A DNA stretch of 64,000 nucleotides from Symsagittifera roscoffensis (lineage: Eukaryota > Xenacoelomorpha > Acoela > Convolutidae): assembly GCF_963678635.1 (NCBI RefSeq), contig NC_087066.1, forward strand, positions 41,501,338 to 41,565,337, given 5' to 3'. Positions 21,301 through 32,960 of this stretch are shown piece by piece. The notes under the pieces were generated by a model that was not told the origin of the DNA, ran no database searches, and saw only the letters and a list, made by a program, of their open reading frames with translations. The translations under genes and the position numbers were made by a program. Positions within the stretch are counted from its first letter, which is position 1, and every line of letters starts with the position of its first letter.

Positions 21301-24300
21301 TGTGCTATCGGTATATTCGCTTCATTTGCGTCATTTGGATGGTGATTGTGTTTTTTATGCGTGTGCTCTACGGGCGTCTCTCTACTAAGTATTGCCCAAA
21401 GTTGACGGGCTTCTACCTAAAAATTACTAATAGTTATCTATTGACTGAATGCTAATCTAATCCTGGCAGTTGTAGGTCAAGACATTCAAATTCATTCGTC
21501 GAGACGTATAAAAGTATTGGTTGAGGCAGTTTTATTTAAGCAAGAAATTTTTTGGTTTTGTTTTTTTTTATGTAAGCGAGGAATTTTTCTTAACTTTATT
21601 AATACCACTGTGAAGCACAATTAGTTAAAATTTGAGAAAAAGTTTTTTCTTGGTTTTCATCGTCAGGTTTTTTTGAACGGATTGCTAATCGGATTGTTTT
21701 TTTTCTTCATTTCTACGGGGCAGTACAACAGTGCCGAAAATGAAAACTTTGTTCAACAGTGCCAAAAATTTGAACAAATTTCAACATATTAAGTGCGGCA
21801 ATCAAAAATTAAACAGCGATCGTTTACAATCTTAAGTGGCACTTAAAGATTTTGGCAGAGAAAATTTGCAATTTAGACGTTTTGGCGCCAAAATAATTGT
21901 TTAATTTGCTGTTGCAGACATTTTGGCGCCGAAATTGGAGTGATTTTCTTAGATAATTAGCGTCAGTAATTTCCCGTTCTTTAGAAAATGGCTTGAAAAT
22001 TATTCTGAAATTTTACAGCCTTTTTCGACACTGTTGTACTTCGGGGGTCTAGGACAACAAGCCGACGGCTCTTCAAGTCGAAGAGACTTCAAGCCAAAAT
22101 TAAAACTTTACAGGCTCCTCAAAACTCTATTTTATCGTCTGAAAAACGTTGCTTTTCAAAAATTTTGGCAAGTTTAGTCCATAATAAGCGTTATTCATGA
22201 CAATGCACCGCTTGTGATTGGCATCCGTTAAAAACATCAGCCCGTTTTTGAAATGCATAAATTATAAACATGAAAAATGCCTTCAACCATGTTTTACTTT
22301 TCAACTTTCCGAAACTTCATTTGGAGGCTTAAATTTTATGGAAACGCCAATAACTAGTTAGGTAAGATCATGAAATTCAGAAATTCTTTACAGTTTTTTT
22401 TTTTCAAATTAATTATATTTCACGATTTTATAAGGAACTATTCGGCTTGAAGTCTCAAATTTTACGATTCGGCTTGATGTCAGGCAGCCGTACTTCGGCA
22501 CTGTTGAACGCCCCCATTTCTACGAGCAAATTGTTTTTAAGGGGTGTATTCATAGGTTCCAAAATAAAAAATCAGTCCCATAGGTTCCAAAATAAAAAAG
22601 CAGTCGCATAAGTTCCAAACCTTTTCAATTGGTGAAAAGATTAAATTAGCCGAGTCTCGGTTTAAGGTCGCCGGTGGGCGCGCTACGCGCGCGTCGCCGC
22701 TTTGCGGCAAAAACCGGCTCAAAATTTCGTGTAGAGTCCTACCCTTTGGTGGCAAGCTCGCAACACGTTGGCGCGGCTGCGGCGGTCACTATTCTGCAGC
22801 TTGAGTTTATGCTGGTTGAACAGTAAACAATCAATCCATAAACTCGTTGGCTCAAATTTCAACCAATCAGAATTCAAGAAGATAATTTTTGGAACTTATG
22901 CGACTGATTTTTTATTTTGGAACTTATGAATATTGGAACCTATGGGAATTCACCGTTTTCAAATTGTTACTAGTGAATGCATATGCTAATACATGTTAAT
23001 TGTAAATGCAGAGTGGCGATGTTATCGATGCAGCAGAATGTGTGTTTCGTATCAACAATGCGAGCACCGAAGTGAAATATCAAGAGGATGTGGGCCGCAA
23101 ATCATCAATCAGAATCCTCAGCTCCAGAGGTCTAGACGAGTACTTCGAACGACTATCCAATGAAGAAATTGTGAAGCCAGAAGATATTTTAATCTGGGAC
23201 GCCAACATACGTCTGCCAAGATTAGATCGCGTAACTCTGAAAGCTATCAAGCTAGCAGATATCTATCCTAGCCTAAAAGTGTATATCTTGCAAAATCATG
23301 TCAGAGGTTTGCCCAGTTTCGATACTTTCATCGATAGAGAAGTGGGGTTATCGTCTACATTAACTGGCAGCTCTTGCTCTAGCGGTTTCTACGCAATGAC
23401 AGTAGCGGCATATATTTGTGACAGTATCGCAGTTTACGGCATGTCATCGCCAGAAGATTGCTTCGAGAGTAATCTGAAAAAGAGGCCTCAGGCTCCATAT
23501 CATTATCAGCCGCCGTACGATACGATAGGCAGGGATGTTAAAATAAAACGACGGTTATTTTTAAGCTTAATTTTTTAATTGGTCAAATGTTAAGTAAACA
23601 GCATAGGGTCAGGTTCTAGAAATTAGGTGACGCGCGTAGTGTAAGAATTCGAAACTTGTTGACCTTTTTAGGTCAACCAAGCTGAATTTTTGTGCATAGC
23701 TAGATGTTGAGAAAAAGTTAACAACTAAACCACGTATTTAGCCTCTTTTTGGACAAAGCGGTCAAAAAGTTCCGTTTTTGGGCGCGCTCTTTCCCCCTCA
23801 AAATTAGATTCTTGGCGCTGAAAATTGAAAACTTGTCAAAATGGGTGGTTAAACGCATTGCAAAATGAGAGACCCTTTGGACGGTGGGGCTGTTGGTTCG
23901 CTGAAGGACGTGACCTTTCTCATAAGCCTAAACTGACCTGTGATTTAGGGTTGAAAGTGTTCAAATTAATTTGAAAACTTTCACGAAATCTAGAAATTAT
24001 ATAGTTTAAAAGCCCTCTTAGGAAATGACTGGAAGTTAAGAGCAAGAACCCTGTGTGCTAATTATAGTTAGAAAAATTAAAAACGCAAACTATCACTCAA
24101 GTTGTTCATTCAAATCAGCGTCAAGTTTCTGGTGTGAGTAAAATCATAGTTTTATCAATTGAGCGGGTTTTTGCCGTGAACCCAGATAGTTATAGTAGTA
24201 GGAACTGGATCTCAAAATACTAAAACAATCGTTAGCAACTGTGTTTTAACATCCCTGGCCATAGGAGAATGCGACATGTATAAGTCTCGATGGAAAAGGT

Positions 24301-24392
24301 CCATACATGGCCATAGGTTCATGACTGAACACATGATTTTCAAACGGTGGAGCAAACACCGACAAATTACATTCAGGGTTCCGTCTTGGTGA
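18020..24392 (+). CDS. ST6GALNAC: ST6GalNAc-type sialyltransferase (GT29), 3 exons, 315 aa
   Basis: CDS join 18020-18322, 23012-23528, 24265-24392. The frame closes exactly (948 nt, TGA). Type II Golgi membrane enzyme: short cytosolic tail, one membrane segment (about residues 17-34), then stem and catalytic domain. The L motif spans the first intron (C85-x2-C88, SSSGRLLKSK, ECVFRIN with C111). The S motif has CSSGFYAMT, ICD and VYGM (about 217-244). Motif III is PYHY (263-266) and motif VS is H290-x4-E295. These and the ECDMY segment fit vertebrate ST6GalNAc III/V/VI (about 300-336 aa), which transfer sialic acid from CMP-sialic acid to GalNAc in alpha2,6 linkage. N-glycosylation sequons NGT and NYS lie in the stem. 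The second intron fits phase only with a GC donor (GC-AG). The exact acceptor specificity is unknown. Confidence 0.85.
18896..19304. mobile_element. MITE with 8-bp target duplication, 409 bp
   Basis: The inner terminal repeats are a perfect 29-bp pair (18906-18934 and 19266-19294, core CTTGAAGGACCGAATGCTTG). The outermost 10 bp are less conserved. It is flanked by TTTTGACT (GTTTTGACT on both sides) at 18887-18895 and 19305-19313. An 8-bp duplication suggests a hAT-like element. Internal sequence is non-coding. Confidence 0.8.
19341..19707. mobile_element. second MITE of the same family, 367 bp
   Basis: Termini GGGGGAGGGTTCTCAT and CACGAGGGTCGCCACC resemble those of the neighbour at 18896. 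It is flanked by perfect 8-bp CGGTCTCT at 19333-19340 and 19708-19715. It sits only 36 bp from its relative, in the same interrupted host repeat. Confidence 0.8.
20280..21707. other. intron DNA, no feature recognised
   Basis: Part of the first sialyltransferase intron. AT-rich with T-runs. No coding exon, RNA gene or repeat that I can support. Confidence 0.4.
21718..22514. mobile_element. non-autonomous DNA transposon, 797 bp
   Basis: Inverted ends GGGCAGTACAACAGTGCCGA and TCGGCACTGTTGAACGCCCC, flanked by CATTTCTACG at 21708-21717 and 22515-22524 (8-10 bp duplication; the outer bases could be chance). A third copy of the terminal motif (CGACACTGTTGTACTTCGGG) lies inside near 22,027-22,046, so the element is probably composite. 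No coding capacity. Confidence 0.65.
22540..22952. mobile_element. foldback MITE with TCATAGGTTCC arms
   Basis: Left arm GGTGTATTCATAGGTTCC then AAAATAAAAAATCAG, repeated. The right arm carries the complement and ends GGAACCTATGGGAATTCACC. Flanks GTTTTTAA and GTTTTCAA (7 of 8) look like a target duplication. The centre is GC-rich with a GCGCGCTACGCGCGCG palindrome near 22,678-22,694. Confidence 0.6.
23012..23528 (+). CDS. ST6GALNAC: sialyltransferase exon 2
   Basis: Starts after AATGCAG in phase 0, joining SSSGRLLKSK to SGDVIDAAEC to complete the L motif. It carries the S motif and motif III (PYHY). The open frame runs to 23578, but the following exon matches the family only if this one ends at 23528 (GATAG | GCAGGG, a GC donor). 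The GT sites at 23515 and 23537 give the wrong phase. Confidence 0.8.
24265..24392 (+). CDS. ST6GALNAC: sialyltransferase exon 3 (motif VS, stop)
   Basis: Follows CTGGCCATAG. It encodes ECDMYKSRW, then HRFMTE (motif VS, H-x4-E) and MIFKRW, the order seen in ST6GalNAc III/V/VI, then TGA at 24390-24392. The C-terminus is roughly 20 residues shorter than in vertebrate relatives. Confidence 0.8.
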
Positions 24393-25219
24393 CCAAATCA
24401 GCAATCTAAACGTTCTACATACTGCCGACTGGAGAAACCTATTTTTGTACTTTCCGAATAATTTTCCAAATTTAACTGCTGGGCGTTCAACGAAGTTATA
24501 TCTATCTTTTTAATTTTAAATTGTACAGATACTATCAAAATCAATTACAATCATCGAACATTTTCATCAATAGATATTTAGTCTGAAAAGAACAATTTGA
24601 CATACGAATGAATTCTTAAAATTTATTGGTGCAACACAATTATTTGTGCAATATATGTAGATTAAGTTTAGATAGTGTATTGAACTCAGACGTTCTCATT
24701 TTTTAAAAGTATCATTGATTTTCATCATGAATTTCATGACGCTCGGTTTTGAGCTGTTTGGAAAAATTCGCAAAATATAAAAAGCCGATTTGAACGTCGA
24801 AGAAATGAAATTTGGCTTCAGTTCTTCAAGTGTACTGAGTTCTTATTTGTCAAAGATTCATATCACAAATCGTTTATACTCATCTTGTCTTACAAAATTG
24901 TCATCCCATGCTTTGCTGTTGATGTTTTTCCTTAATTTAATTTAAATATCTTTGTACGCAAGCTTTTAGAGCCAAATACTTTTCGTAAATGACAAAAGAC
25001 GAAGTTTTTTATCTTTCATGTCGTTATGGTGTTTTTTTTTTGCATTCAAAATTAGGCAAATCAAATAACACTGCTGCTTTTGGTGTTGAGAAAAACTGGT
25101 ACGCTTGATCTTTTTTGTTAAATTTTGTATTTTTCTAACAACCGAGCGTAGAGTATGAAAGTGCTCATAGCATTGGCAAATAAATAGCACCTGTTGTATC
25201 TACTTTATAGGTTGCTAGT
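24393..25219. other. 3' flank of sialyltransferase gene
   Basis: AT-rich, no gene seen. I found no convincing AATAAA close to the stop. Confidence 0.3.
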
Positions 25220-25224
25220 GTTTG

Positions 25225-25310
25225 CAGATTTACAAGCGATTCTGGCGCTGAGGCGATGACGTCACACTCGATTTCCAGGTCGGGGTTCGATTCCCGAACA
25301 TACCAATGTC
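25225..25310 (+). mobile_element. tRNA-derived SINE head
   Basis: Box-B-like GGGGTTCGATTCCCGAAC near 25,282, preceded by GGCGCTGAGGCGATGACG. It does not fold as a full tRNA (no matching acceptor arms). A body fragment ATTCGTCGTTTGAAGGATCA near 26,193 resembles the 27.5-kb copy, so the copy may extend to about 26.3 kb. Confidence 0.45.
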
Positions 25311-27219
25311 CATTTTTTTGTAATAGATGAACTTAGTTCAGTTTCTTATATAGGTCGCGATGATTTGTTTCTGTTGTTTTTTTTTCAGGAAGGCTCACAT
25401 TTTTTCGTGGTATGACTTTTGGTTCCTTTTTTAGTTAAGTTCATTTCTTTTGTTAAAAAGAATTCAAACTCCACTAACGAACAACAAAACGTGATCGACC
25501 TAATTATCAGATTTTAGATCTTTATTTTGCCGATTTAAGAGCTCGAATTTTGTATTATGATACTTGCACAGCAACAGCAAGCGGTTTTTCTTATTCGATG
25601 ACAAGTGGTCTGCAGTGTGAGAGTGAAAATGAGATAAAATGAACTCTCTGTGTTCCAAAAGTGGATTTTCATTCTACAGTCTACTAGCAGATTAAAATCA
25701 AAACCCAATGATTGTTTTTCTGATCTGGCTGAGTAATTTAAGTATAAAGTCGCATTAATATTCGATGCTGTTTTAAACGAAGTTTATATTCGATGCATTA
25801 GACGAAGTTGTTTTATTTTATATAGGTTGAGATGATTTTTTATTCAGGGGAAAAATCTTTAAAGTTATTGACGCTCAAGTTTGATTTTTGCGGTCCATTA
25901 AGAGACATTTAAGACATACTTTTGATAATTAGGAAGCGTGATCAAATCGGAATATAGACGTTTTTTTTTTCGTGTTTTAGTGTAACAAAATCAGATGACA
26001 GTAGAACAATGTCTGGCAACAGATTTTTTGAGCATGTCTGCATTTTAAATATCTGTTCCATTCGATTTTTTTTGGTGGTTGTAAATCAAATTTTGTAGTG
26101 TGCTTTTTTGCTTTTTAAAGTAGTCTTTTTCATTTTTATGTTTTTTCGGTGAAAATGGTTTTGGCTGATGTTTATCCGTAATACCTCATAATTCGTCGTT
26201 TGAAGGATCAAATTTTTTTATTGCATTTGTGCTTACTGTATGGGTGGGGCGTAAAACTTGCTAAAACTTGGCTCAAAATGTACTCATTTTTTTCCGCTCA
26301 AGTAGTCTACCCAAGTTTTGTCAGCTCACTATCCGCTTGATGCTTGTTTAATGCTTATTTAACACTGAATATTGTTTCAAAAATTGTGAGAAAAACAATC
26401 GTTTTAAACTTTTTTTGGCTCCGGCTTACGTCCGATTTATTGTGGGCTAGCTGCCGTGCTATTTTTTCGCTGTATCGAAAGAAGTGGCAAAAAGACGGCA
26501 TGACATTAAGAGGACAAACGAGACTTCAAATATGTAGATTGAACTGTTCGATTTTAAGCTAATTATTTTTCTCTTAAATATAGTTGAAGATTGCGTGTAG
26601 CGATTTGCGAAAGCGGTCGTCGCTTTGACAGCTGTTGTCTAATCTGTCGGAAACCAGACAAAAAGCTTTCAGTTAGCTAGTGTCGGATCTCAGTAGTAGC
26701 ATTCTTCACCTACTTTCGAAAAAAGCAATTTACATGCAGTAAACTTAACAGTCTATATAAGAACGACCACGAAAACTGACAAGAATTACGACATCAAGTG
26801 CCATTCACAGAAAAGTGAAATTGACTGTGCAAAGCGGTTTTTGCCTGTCGTGCTCTGTTTATATTGGGATAACAACTTAGAATTCATTTCAAATACAAAT
26901 TTTTCTAACTTTTGTAATCATCTGTCTATATTATTCATTTGGCCTTTCACGTAAGTCATGTTTAAGCAGTCCCCATATTGACATGTTGAGTTACCAATAG
27001 TTTTCAATATATAAAAAACGTTTTTTGAAAATGCATTTTTCACTCTTGCGATAACAACTGTGTTGCAACCGGGTACTAGTCTAGGTAAATAAATTTGTTC
27101 ACCGTTTTTCGGCAATAAATTCCCCTAAAACTTCGCAGACTGGCCAGTTCTCAGACTGGTCAAAATTAGAAATGGTAAATTTAGGTTTTGTTCGTAATGA
27201 AATCAAATTCCTTTGCGTG
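25311..27219. other. intergenic DNA with SINE-body remnants
   Basis: T-rich, no supported gene. Short ORFs at 26344-26562 and 26918-27115 have no recognisable content. Confidence 0.35.
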
Positions 27220-27842
27220 TCCTACACACTTCGCTTGGAGGTAACGAATATGCCTGGGACGACAAAGGCCGTGAGTTCGAATCTGACAGGACCTGTTTTT
27301 TTTTTCAAACTGGAAATATTGCTTTTCAAACAAAATTATCGGCTTATTATTTGTCTGCTTGGTTTGTCGACTTATTTTTGTTTTTTGCTCGCTATTACAA
27401 ATAGTTCCTTTTTGTGTTTTGATTTACCTCTACTGTTTGTAACTTTACAAAACTTGACTTCGTATATGTTCTTTTTTATGCCCTTTTTTCGCATAAAAAT
27501 TTTATTCTGCCCAAATGATTTCGGCCTATATTTTATCGGATTAGTGGCCTTATGTTGCGTCGTTTGATGATCAAAGAAATTGTTCGTGTGTGAGTGTAGG
27601 GTATTTTTGATGTGGAGACGTTCTCGAAAACCTTTTATTTTCTGCTCAAACGGTTCCTGCTCAGGTACTTTTGGCTTTTTTACCGCTTGGTTAGTTTTAA
27701 TCCGTTGCTAATGGTTGTCTTGGCATTTTTTATTCGTTTTGATACATCTATTTTTTCGGCAGTTCTGGTTTTTTATTTTTCATTGATTTTTTTTCCGGTT
27801 GTATCGCAGGTGGTGCGAAGTTACGCTTCGCCACTGTGTTAA
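27220..27842 (+). mobile_element. long SINE-like retroelement copy A
   Basis: The tRNA-like head (TATGCCTGGGACGACAAAGG, box B GAGTTCGAATCTG) is followed by a 500-bp T-rich body with ATTTTATTCTGCCCAAATGA. The tail near 27,797-27,840 contains GTTGTATCGCAGG and GCGAAGTTACGCTTCGCC. The same parts occur in order at 46,676-47,375 and partly at 32,505-32,960. The ORFs in it are T-rich read-throughs, not genes. Confidence 0.55.
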
Positions 27843-28409
27843 ATATTCTATGCAAATATGAAACACTTTTTTTGCTCATGTTGCAATATCGGATGTTTTC
27901 AAGTTCTTGTACGGTTTAAACCTCACAGCGGTTGCTACGCTTATGTTTTAACCCTTTTTCACCTCTTTCAAAAATGTAATTCTAACCAGATTTTTGTTTC
28001 ATTTTTTTGGCACATTCCACCCTGTAAGTTTTTGTCTTCAATAGAAACTTTTATGCCTTGCTACTGCGATTATCAAAGATTTTTTATAATGAAGTAACAA
28101 TAGAATTAATTCGTTTTCTGGAACCTAATATCAAAGTCTAGATTTTGAAGCTCCAAATTTGGCAGTGAAAAGTATTCATCTTTTTGCTAAAGTTCAGCAA
28201 TTTTTTGAAAACTTTGAAAAAGTTCAATTTTGTTTGTCTTACAGGTTTGGTTGTTTTCTAACCAGGTTCGCCTTTTTAGACAAGTTAATCAATCGGCCTG
28301 GATTTTTGAAGGCTATCTGAGAGAAAGTTTTTCAGTTTGCTATCATGAAAAGTATTTGTTTTTCTTATTGGAGAACCGATAGGTTTAGTTGATTTTTCTC
28401 CGTTAACTA

Positions 28410-29222
28410 CAGAGTGTTATGAAAACGTGTTTTTTTAAAATAAAAAAATCTGGTCTCATTTCACGTTAATTTGGGTAATTGAGGTGATTTTTTTTTTTGC
28501 AGTAGGAAGCATATTTTGCCAAATTCTGATGATATATTTCATTGAGTTGGCGTTTTTTTTCATGCATGGTTCGGCGATTTAATGAATTTTTACTGCATTT
28601 TGTGCTGAAGAAACTACTTTAGTTCTGATTTAAAACAACCGGATGAAATGAGCTAAAACCCATTTTTCTCGAATTCGGTTATGTTTGGCCGAAAAATGAA
28701 GAGGACAATAAATGCCTCGAGGTTTACCAGCTTTTTGGTGCATTTTTTGAAACAAAATTACACCCATAAAACGGGCCAATTCATTTGATTCAAATTTTCG
28801 TAAACAGGATCAAAAACGTAAGAATAACTTTAACTGACCGACCCTGTTAACTTACTTGATTTTGAACCAAATTATTTGAGCAGTTTTATTTGCACAATTT
28901 TGATTCAAAACCTTACAAAAAAACTAGCACCTTAAAAAAGCTGGTTCATCTAGAATTTTTAGTCCTCCTTATCTTTGGGCCAATTATAACCGAATTTGAG
29001 ATAAATGAGTTTAAAAAATCTGTCTTTGTTCATTTTATCCGGCTGTTTAATTCAGCACAAAGTGAAGTGAAAGTTCATTAAATCACGGAAACATGCCTCA
29101 ATGAATTATATCATCAGAATTTGCGTAGTTTTGCTGCCTGCTGACAAAAATTTCTTTCATTTACCCAAATGTTCGTGAAATGAGAGATTTATAAAAAAAA
29201 CACGTTTTAAAAACACCGTGAT
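28410..29222. mobile_element. palindromic mariner-like MITE, 813 bp
   Basis: Inverted ends CAGAGTGTTATGAAAACGTG and CACGTTTTAAAAACACCGTG, flanked by TA (28408-28409, 29223-29224). The arms continue inward: CAAATTCTGATGATATATTT near 28,520 and its complement near 29,110. The centre is non-coding. Confidence 0.65.
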
Positions 29223-29224
29223 TA

Positions 29225-30322
29225 AATTCGGAAACTGAAAAACTTGTTGGTTGCTCATAGCCTCTTCATAAGGTTGGCTACTATGAAGTTGAACCTGAAA
29301 TCTCCAAAACTGGGTAGTTCTGTGTTAGCTTTTTGTAAATTTGTTGGACTTTTTGTTCCGATAATTGAGAATGGGAAGGAACTTTGGATTTGGCTGTTTT
29401 TTTTTCACTCAAAATCAAGTACCATAAATAAAAATATGAATGGGTCGAGTGATATATATTAAAGCCCTTTCAGCTGTGATTTGAACATGAAAAAAATATC
29501 AGAACGAAATTTGTTACATCGCTTTCAAAAAAACGACTTTAATTTGACAAAAGAAAAACTTCTTTTTCTTAGCTTTTGCATGAGTATGGTCGGAACATTG
29601 TGTGCTACTTGCACAACAACCAGCTTTCCTTGTTTTGGTTCTTATTTTAGATATAATTGTTCTTATCCAGATGTTGTCTATGAATTTAGTTCGTTTGTGT
29701 AGCTAGCACGGTTATCTACGAATATCTTGAAGACAACTGTGGTTTTCACTTTTAAGTGAAAATCGGAATCTAAATTTTCAATCGGTTTGGGGTGTATAAT
29801 AAAAATGGGGCGTATAACTTTCAAAGTTTTTTTGGCTAAACTGATGACCCAGCTTTTTCGGCTTAGTTGCCGCCCGGAAAATATTTTCGAATGCTTGTTT
29901 AACGGTAGTGGTTTTGTTTCTTAACGTTTTCCTGAAATAGAATATCCTTCGAGACTAACGTTAGAAATTTTTGTATATGTAGTTTTCGAATATTTTGAAA
30001 ATAGTTTCTTGGATTTAGTGGCTTCTGTCTCATTTTCTGTTTGGTAGCTTACAGTGCTATGCTTATATTGTATTGGAATTGTTGTGAAGCTGGGCTAAAG
30101 ACTTACTCTTAATTCTTTTATATTTATCGCAGAAAAAACATCGTGTGGAAAAGTCAACACAATAAGAGCAATAATCCTAGAACGTATGCAGCATGCACGT
30201 TGTTTCTACAAAAAGTGTAATTCTAGGAGAAAAAATTAAATTAATTTCATAGGTAGCTGTGTTTTCTATTTAGGTTTTTTCTTTAATTGAAAAAACTTTG
30301 TTTTTCTTCAGAAGTTGGAGTG
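29225..30322. other. upstream region of F-box gene
   Basis: AT-rich. A degenerate SINE-body fragment lies at about 29,850-30,090 (CTCATTTTCTGTTTGGTAGC, then TTACAGTGCTATGCTT). The acceptor TTTTTCTTCAG at 30301-30311 marks the start of the coding exon, so a 5' untranslated exon should lie in this stretch. Confidence 0.4.
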
Positions 30323-31795
30323 ATGAGCAGTAAAACAGAAATAAAGGCTGCACCCAAAGAAGTAACTTCACATAAAATACCTGGTTTATCTTTGGTTGAG
30401 TTGCCTGAAAACGTCCTTGAACTGATCGTAAATTACGTATCAGAATCTCGCAGTGATTTGTTTTCTTTTCTATGGACATGTAAAAGGCTTCGTGTCATCA
30501 CAGAAAATGCAAGTTTGCAATTGAGCGTCAAAATTAAGCCCGCTCAAAAAGATGAACCAGAAACCGGGGTAGAGTTGATAAATTTTATGAGATTGAGCAC
30601 GCAGTGGAAAATTTGGCGCCTTACAATTGATTTTGACCATGCACTGTTTGACAGCGAAAAATTCAAAAGCGCGATATCAGTTGAATCTGAATTTTTGAAA
30701 AAATTTAGCCGGCTGATAATTTTTTCCGGAATACAACATCGAGAAAACATGAATCGAGTGAGAATGAGTTACTTAAACGAAATCATCAAAATAATGTGCT
30801 CCCCTTCGACAAAAATTTCGTTTGAAAACTTGGATTTCGAGTATTTTCCGTTAACAGGGTTGGAAACACTAGAGCAGGTTAAGCGAGTCAATTATATCGG
30901 GTTAATTAATCAAGGAGGTCATATAGCGTACAACATTTGTCCTTATTTGGAAGGACTTTCAATCCGGATTCAGCATTTTGCGGTTTCGCCTTTCGGTTGC
31001 AGGGGTCCGAGAATGGTTCGACTAACGAAACAGAATTTTCTCGAAGAGCTGAATTTTATTGGCAGTTGGGATATATATTCTTGTTCATTTCCTGCACAAA
31101 AGGAAATTATAAGCGAAGTGTTGTTACCGGAATTGAAGATTTTTAGGATTGAAGGATCTCGGTTAGATGAAATAAAGTGGCCTGTTTTCCTGAAAAGACA
31201 TGCGCTAAAACTTCGGTTCCTGGTGATCAACGGTTGTTCTAGAATACCCGAAGAAAGAATACACTGGGAAATACTCCCCGAAAGCTGCAGGACTCTTCAG
31301 GTGTCCTATGAAATACTTGATGGATGTTGCTTGTCTTCTTTTTTGTCCGAGTTGTTTTTATCGGATATTCCCACGTTTGCAAAGAGTTGGACTGATTTCG
31401 ATTATATCATAGAGCGTATCGATTATATTATAAAACTTTTAGCTAAGTTCCCAAACATCAAACTTCTGATGGTCAGTCTAAGTGGTTGTAGTTTGGCACA
31501 ACTACATGCTGAAGCAATATTGAAGTTGGTATACAACTTATGTCATTTAGACGTTTTTATCGTGAAGTCAAATATTCCGAGACACAAACTGCCATTCATA
31601 ACAAGCATTAAAAATGCACCTGAAAAGTATGAAAAGTGTAAAGTATTCTATGTCATAGATGATTTTGTCAAACTTGATATCAATTTGGAACCAAAACTCT
31701 ATAGCAGGATAATGAAACTAACCAAAGATTTCAGCTGGAGCTTAAATGATGTATCAAATCACGAAGATTATGACCAACTATCGTACATTTTATAA
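30323..31795 (+). CDS. F-box / leucine-rich-repeat-like protein, 490 aa
   Basis: A single coding exon. An acceptor-like TTTTTCTTCAG ends at 30311, so I take ATG 30323 (MSSKTE) rather than the upstream in-frame ATG at 30287. Residues about 21-57 match an F-box (LVELPENVLELIV, then LFSFLWTCKRLRVIT), the Skp1-binding motif of SCF ubiquitin-ligase receptors. The rest has irregular leucine-rich units (LEELNFIG, LPELKIFRIEG, LRFLVINGCSRI, LSELFLSDI), consistent with an FBXL-type substrate-binding solenoid. The substrate is unknown. Codon composition is AT-rich like its surroundings and there are no stops, so it looks like a resident gene. An intronless coding region could also reflect an old retrocopy. 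Confidence 0.7.
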   Translation: MSSKTEIKAAPKEVTSHKIPGLSLVELPENVLELIVNYVSESRSDLFSFLWTCKRLRVITENASLQLSVKIKPAQKDEPETGVELINFMRLSTQWKIWRLTIDFDHALFDSEKFKSAISVESEFLKKFSRLIIFSGIQHRENMNRVRMSYLNEIIKIMCSPSTKISFENLDFEYFPLTGLETLEQVKRVNYIGLINQGGHIAYNICPYLEGLSIRIQHFAVSPFGCRGPRMVRLTKQNFLEELNFIGSWDIYSCSFPAQKEIISEVLLPELKIFRIEGSRLDEIKWPVFLKRHALKLRFLVINGCSRIPEERIHWEILPESCRTLQVSYEILDGCCLSSFLSELFLSDIPTFAKSWTDFDYIIERIDYIIKLLAKFPNIKLLMVSLSGCSLAQLHAEAILKLVYNLCHLDVFIVKSNIPRHKLPFITSIKNAPEKYEKCKVFYVIDDFVKLDINLEPKLYSRIMKLTKDFSWSLNDVSNHEDYDQLSYIL

Positions 31796-32504
31796 ATGAC
31801 ATCTTTTTTTGAAGAAAAAAAATGTTCCGACCACACCCCAGAAGGGTAGAAAGAAACTATGGCGTAGAGTGTTTTGTTTTATTCCCATTCGCCTCAGAAA
31901 ATGTTATTAGAGGATGGTCAATTCAAGTTCGCTATGTTATTCAAGCCCTAGTGGCCAATGTTCAGATTACCAAAAAGTTTTAACAATTTAACAGTTGTAT
32001 TTCAGACTAAATTACACTGAAACAAATTTAAACGGCGAAGTTAATCGATTATTGTTCACCTATATTTGCAGAATTATGTTTATGCGATTGCTTTTCAGCT
32101 AAAAAACACACCAAACGAAGAATATGAGTCTTTTGATATTTTTAAGTTTTGAATTTTGACTGTTTGATTACCATTGTAAAATAACTAAATTTCAGTGGTC
32201 GGAATTTTCATTTACTTGCACAGCGACGGGCTATCATTGTTCTAATTAAGCATGTTCTAATATATCATTGTTAAGCATTACATTTATTCATTCTATTTCT
32301 ATAAAATTTTAGAGGTTCTGGTCCAGCAGTAATACATTTTGATTTATTTTTCCACTTGTGATTAGTAATCGTCATCGGCATATAGATTTTTTTTTTTCGT
32401 TTTTTTTTTCAACAACTTGTTGATCAAATTCAGTTGAATTTTTTGATAGCTTGGTTAATAAGAAAGTACAATTTCTTAGTCTCTCTGGCTTAATTTGTCA
32501 AGAG
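31796..32504. other. 3' flank of F-box gene
   Basis: No gene seen. AT-rich with T-runs. Confidence 0.3.
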
Positions 32505-32930
32505 GTTTCAACTACGCTTGGGACGGCAAAGGTACTGGGACCGAATCTGGGCAGGATTTTTATATTATTTTGATTTGTTTTAAGATTCACTTTTTTTGCT
32601 CAAAAGCTTCATTTGACCTTATATGTTTGGGTTTATGTTTGATCGGCTTATCCATTTAATTTCGTGTCGTTTGAAGAAAAAAATATAGATTTTGCGTAAA
32701 GTTTGAGTTTTCATGGCAACAATTTCGTTTTCGATCAACGAGTTTGCTCAACATTTGTGAATTGTTTGTCACTCGATAAATGTTTTTGAACCTTTTTTAT
32801 TACCAGCGATATTGTTTCGGGGCGTTTTTTCCTCAAATAAAACATCATGTGAGACATAATTTTGAATTTCGTAGTTTTGCTTTTCGAGTTTTTTAAAAAT
32901 GTTTTGGCACTGAAACCGCAGCAAAGCCTT
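32505..32930 (+). mobile_element. SINE-like retroelement, partial copy
   Basis: Head CTACGCTTGGGACGGCAAAG and GGGACCGAATCTGGGCAG match copy A (27,250-27,290). The body near 32,600-32,690 shares GTTTATGTTTGATCGGCTTA and TTCGTGTCGTTTGAAGA with it. It lies just downstream of the minus-strand gene that ends at 32961. Confidence 0.45.
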
Positions 32931-32960
32931 TTTATTTGGCTGCCAAACCACCTGTTTTTG

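Noticed and set aside
23529-23578. Sialyltransferase ending at the TAA at 23576-23578
   Set aside because: That tail (VKIKRRLFLSLIF) is unlike the family and would lack the catalytic motif VS, which is found in phase at 24265-24392.
27172-28097. Phe-rich ORFs at 27172-27567, 27612-27842 and 27858-28097 as membrane proteins
   Set aside because: They are read-throughs of T-rich SINE body sequence that recurs at 46.7-47.4 kb with different frames.
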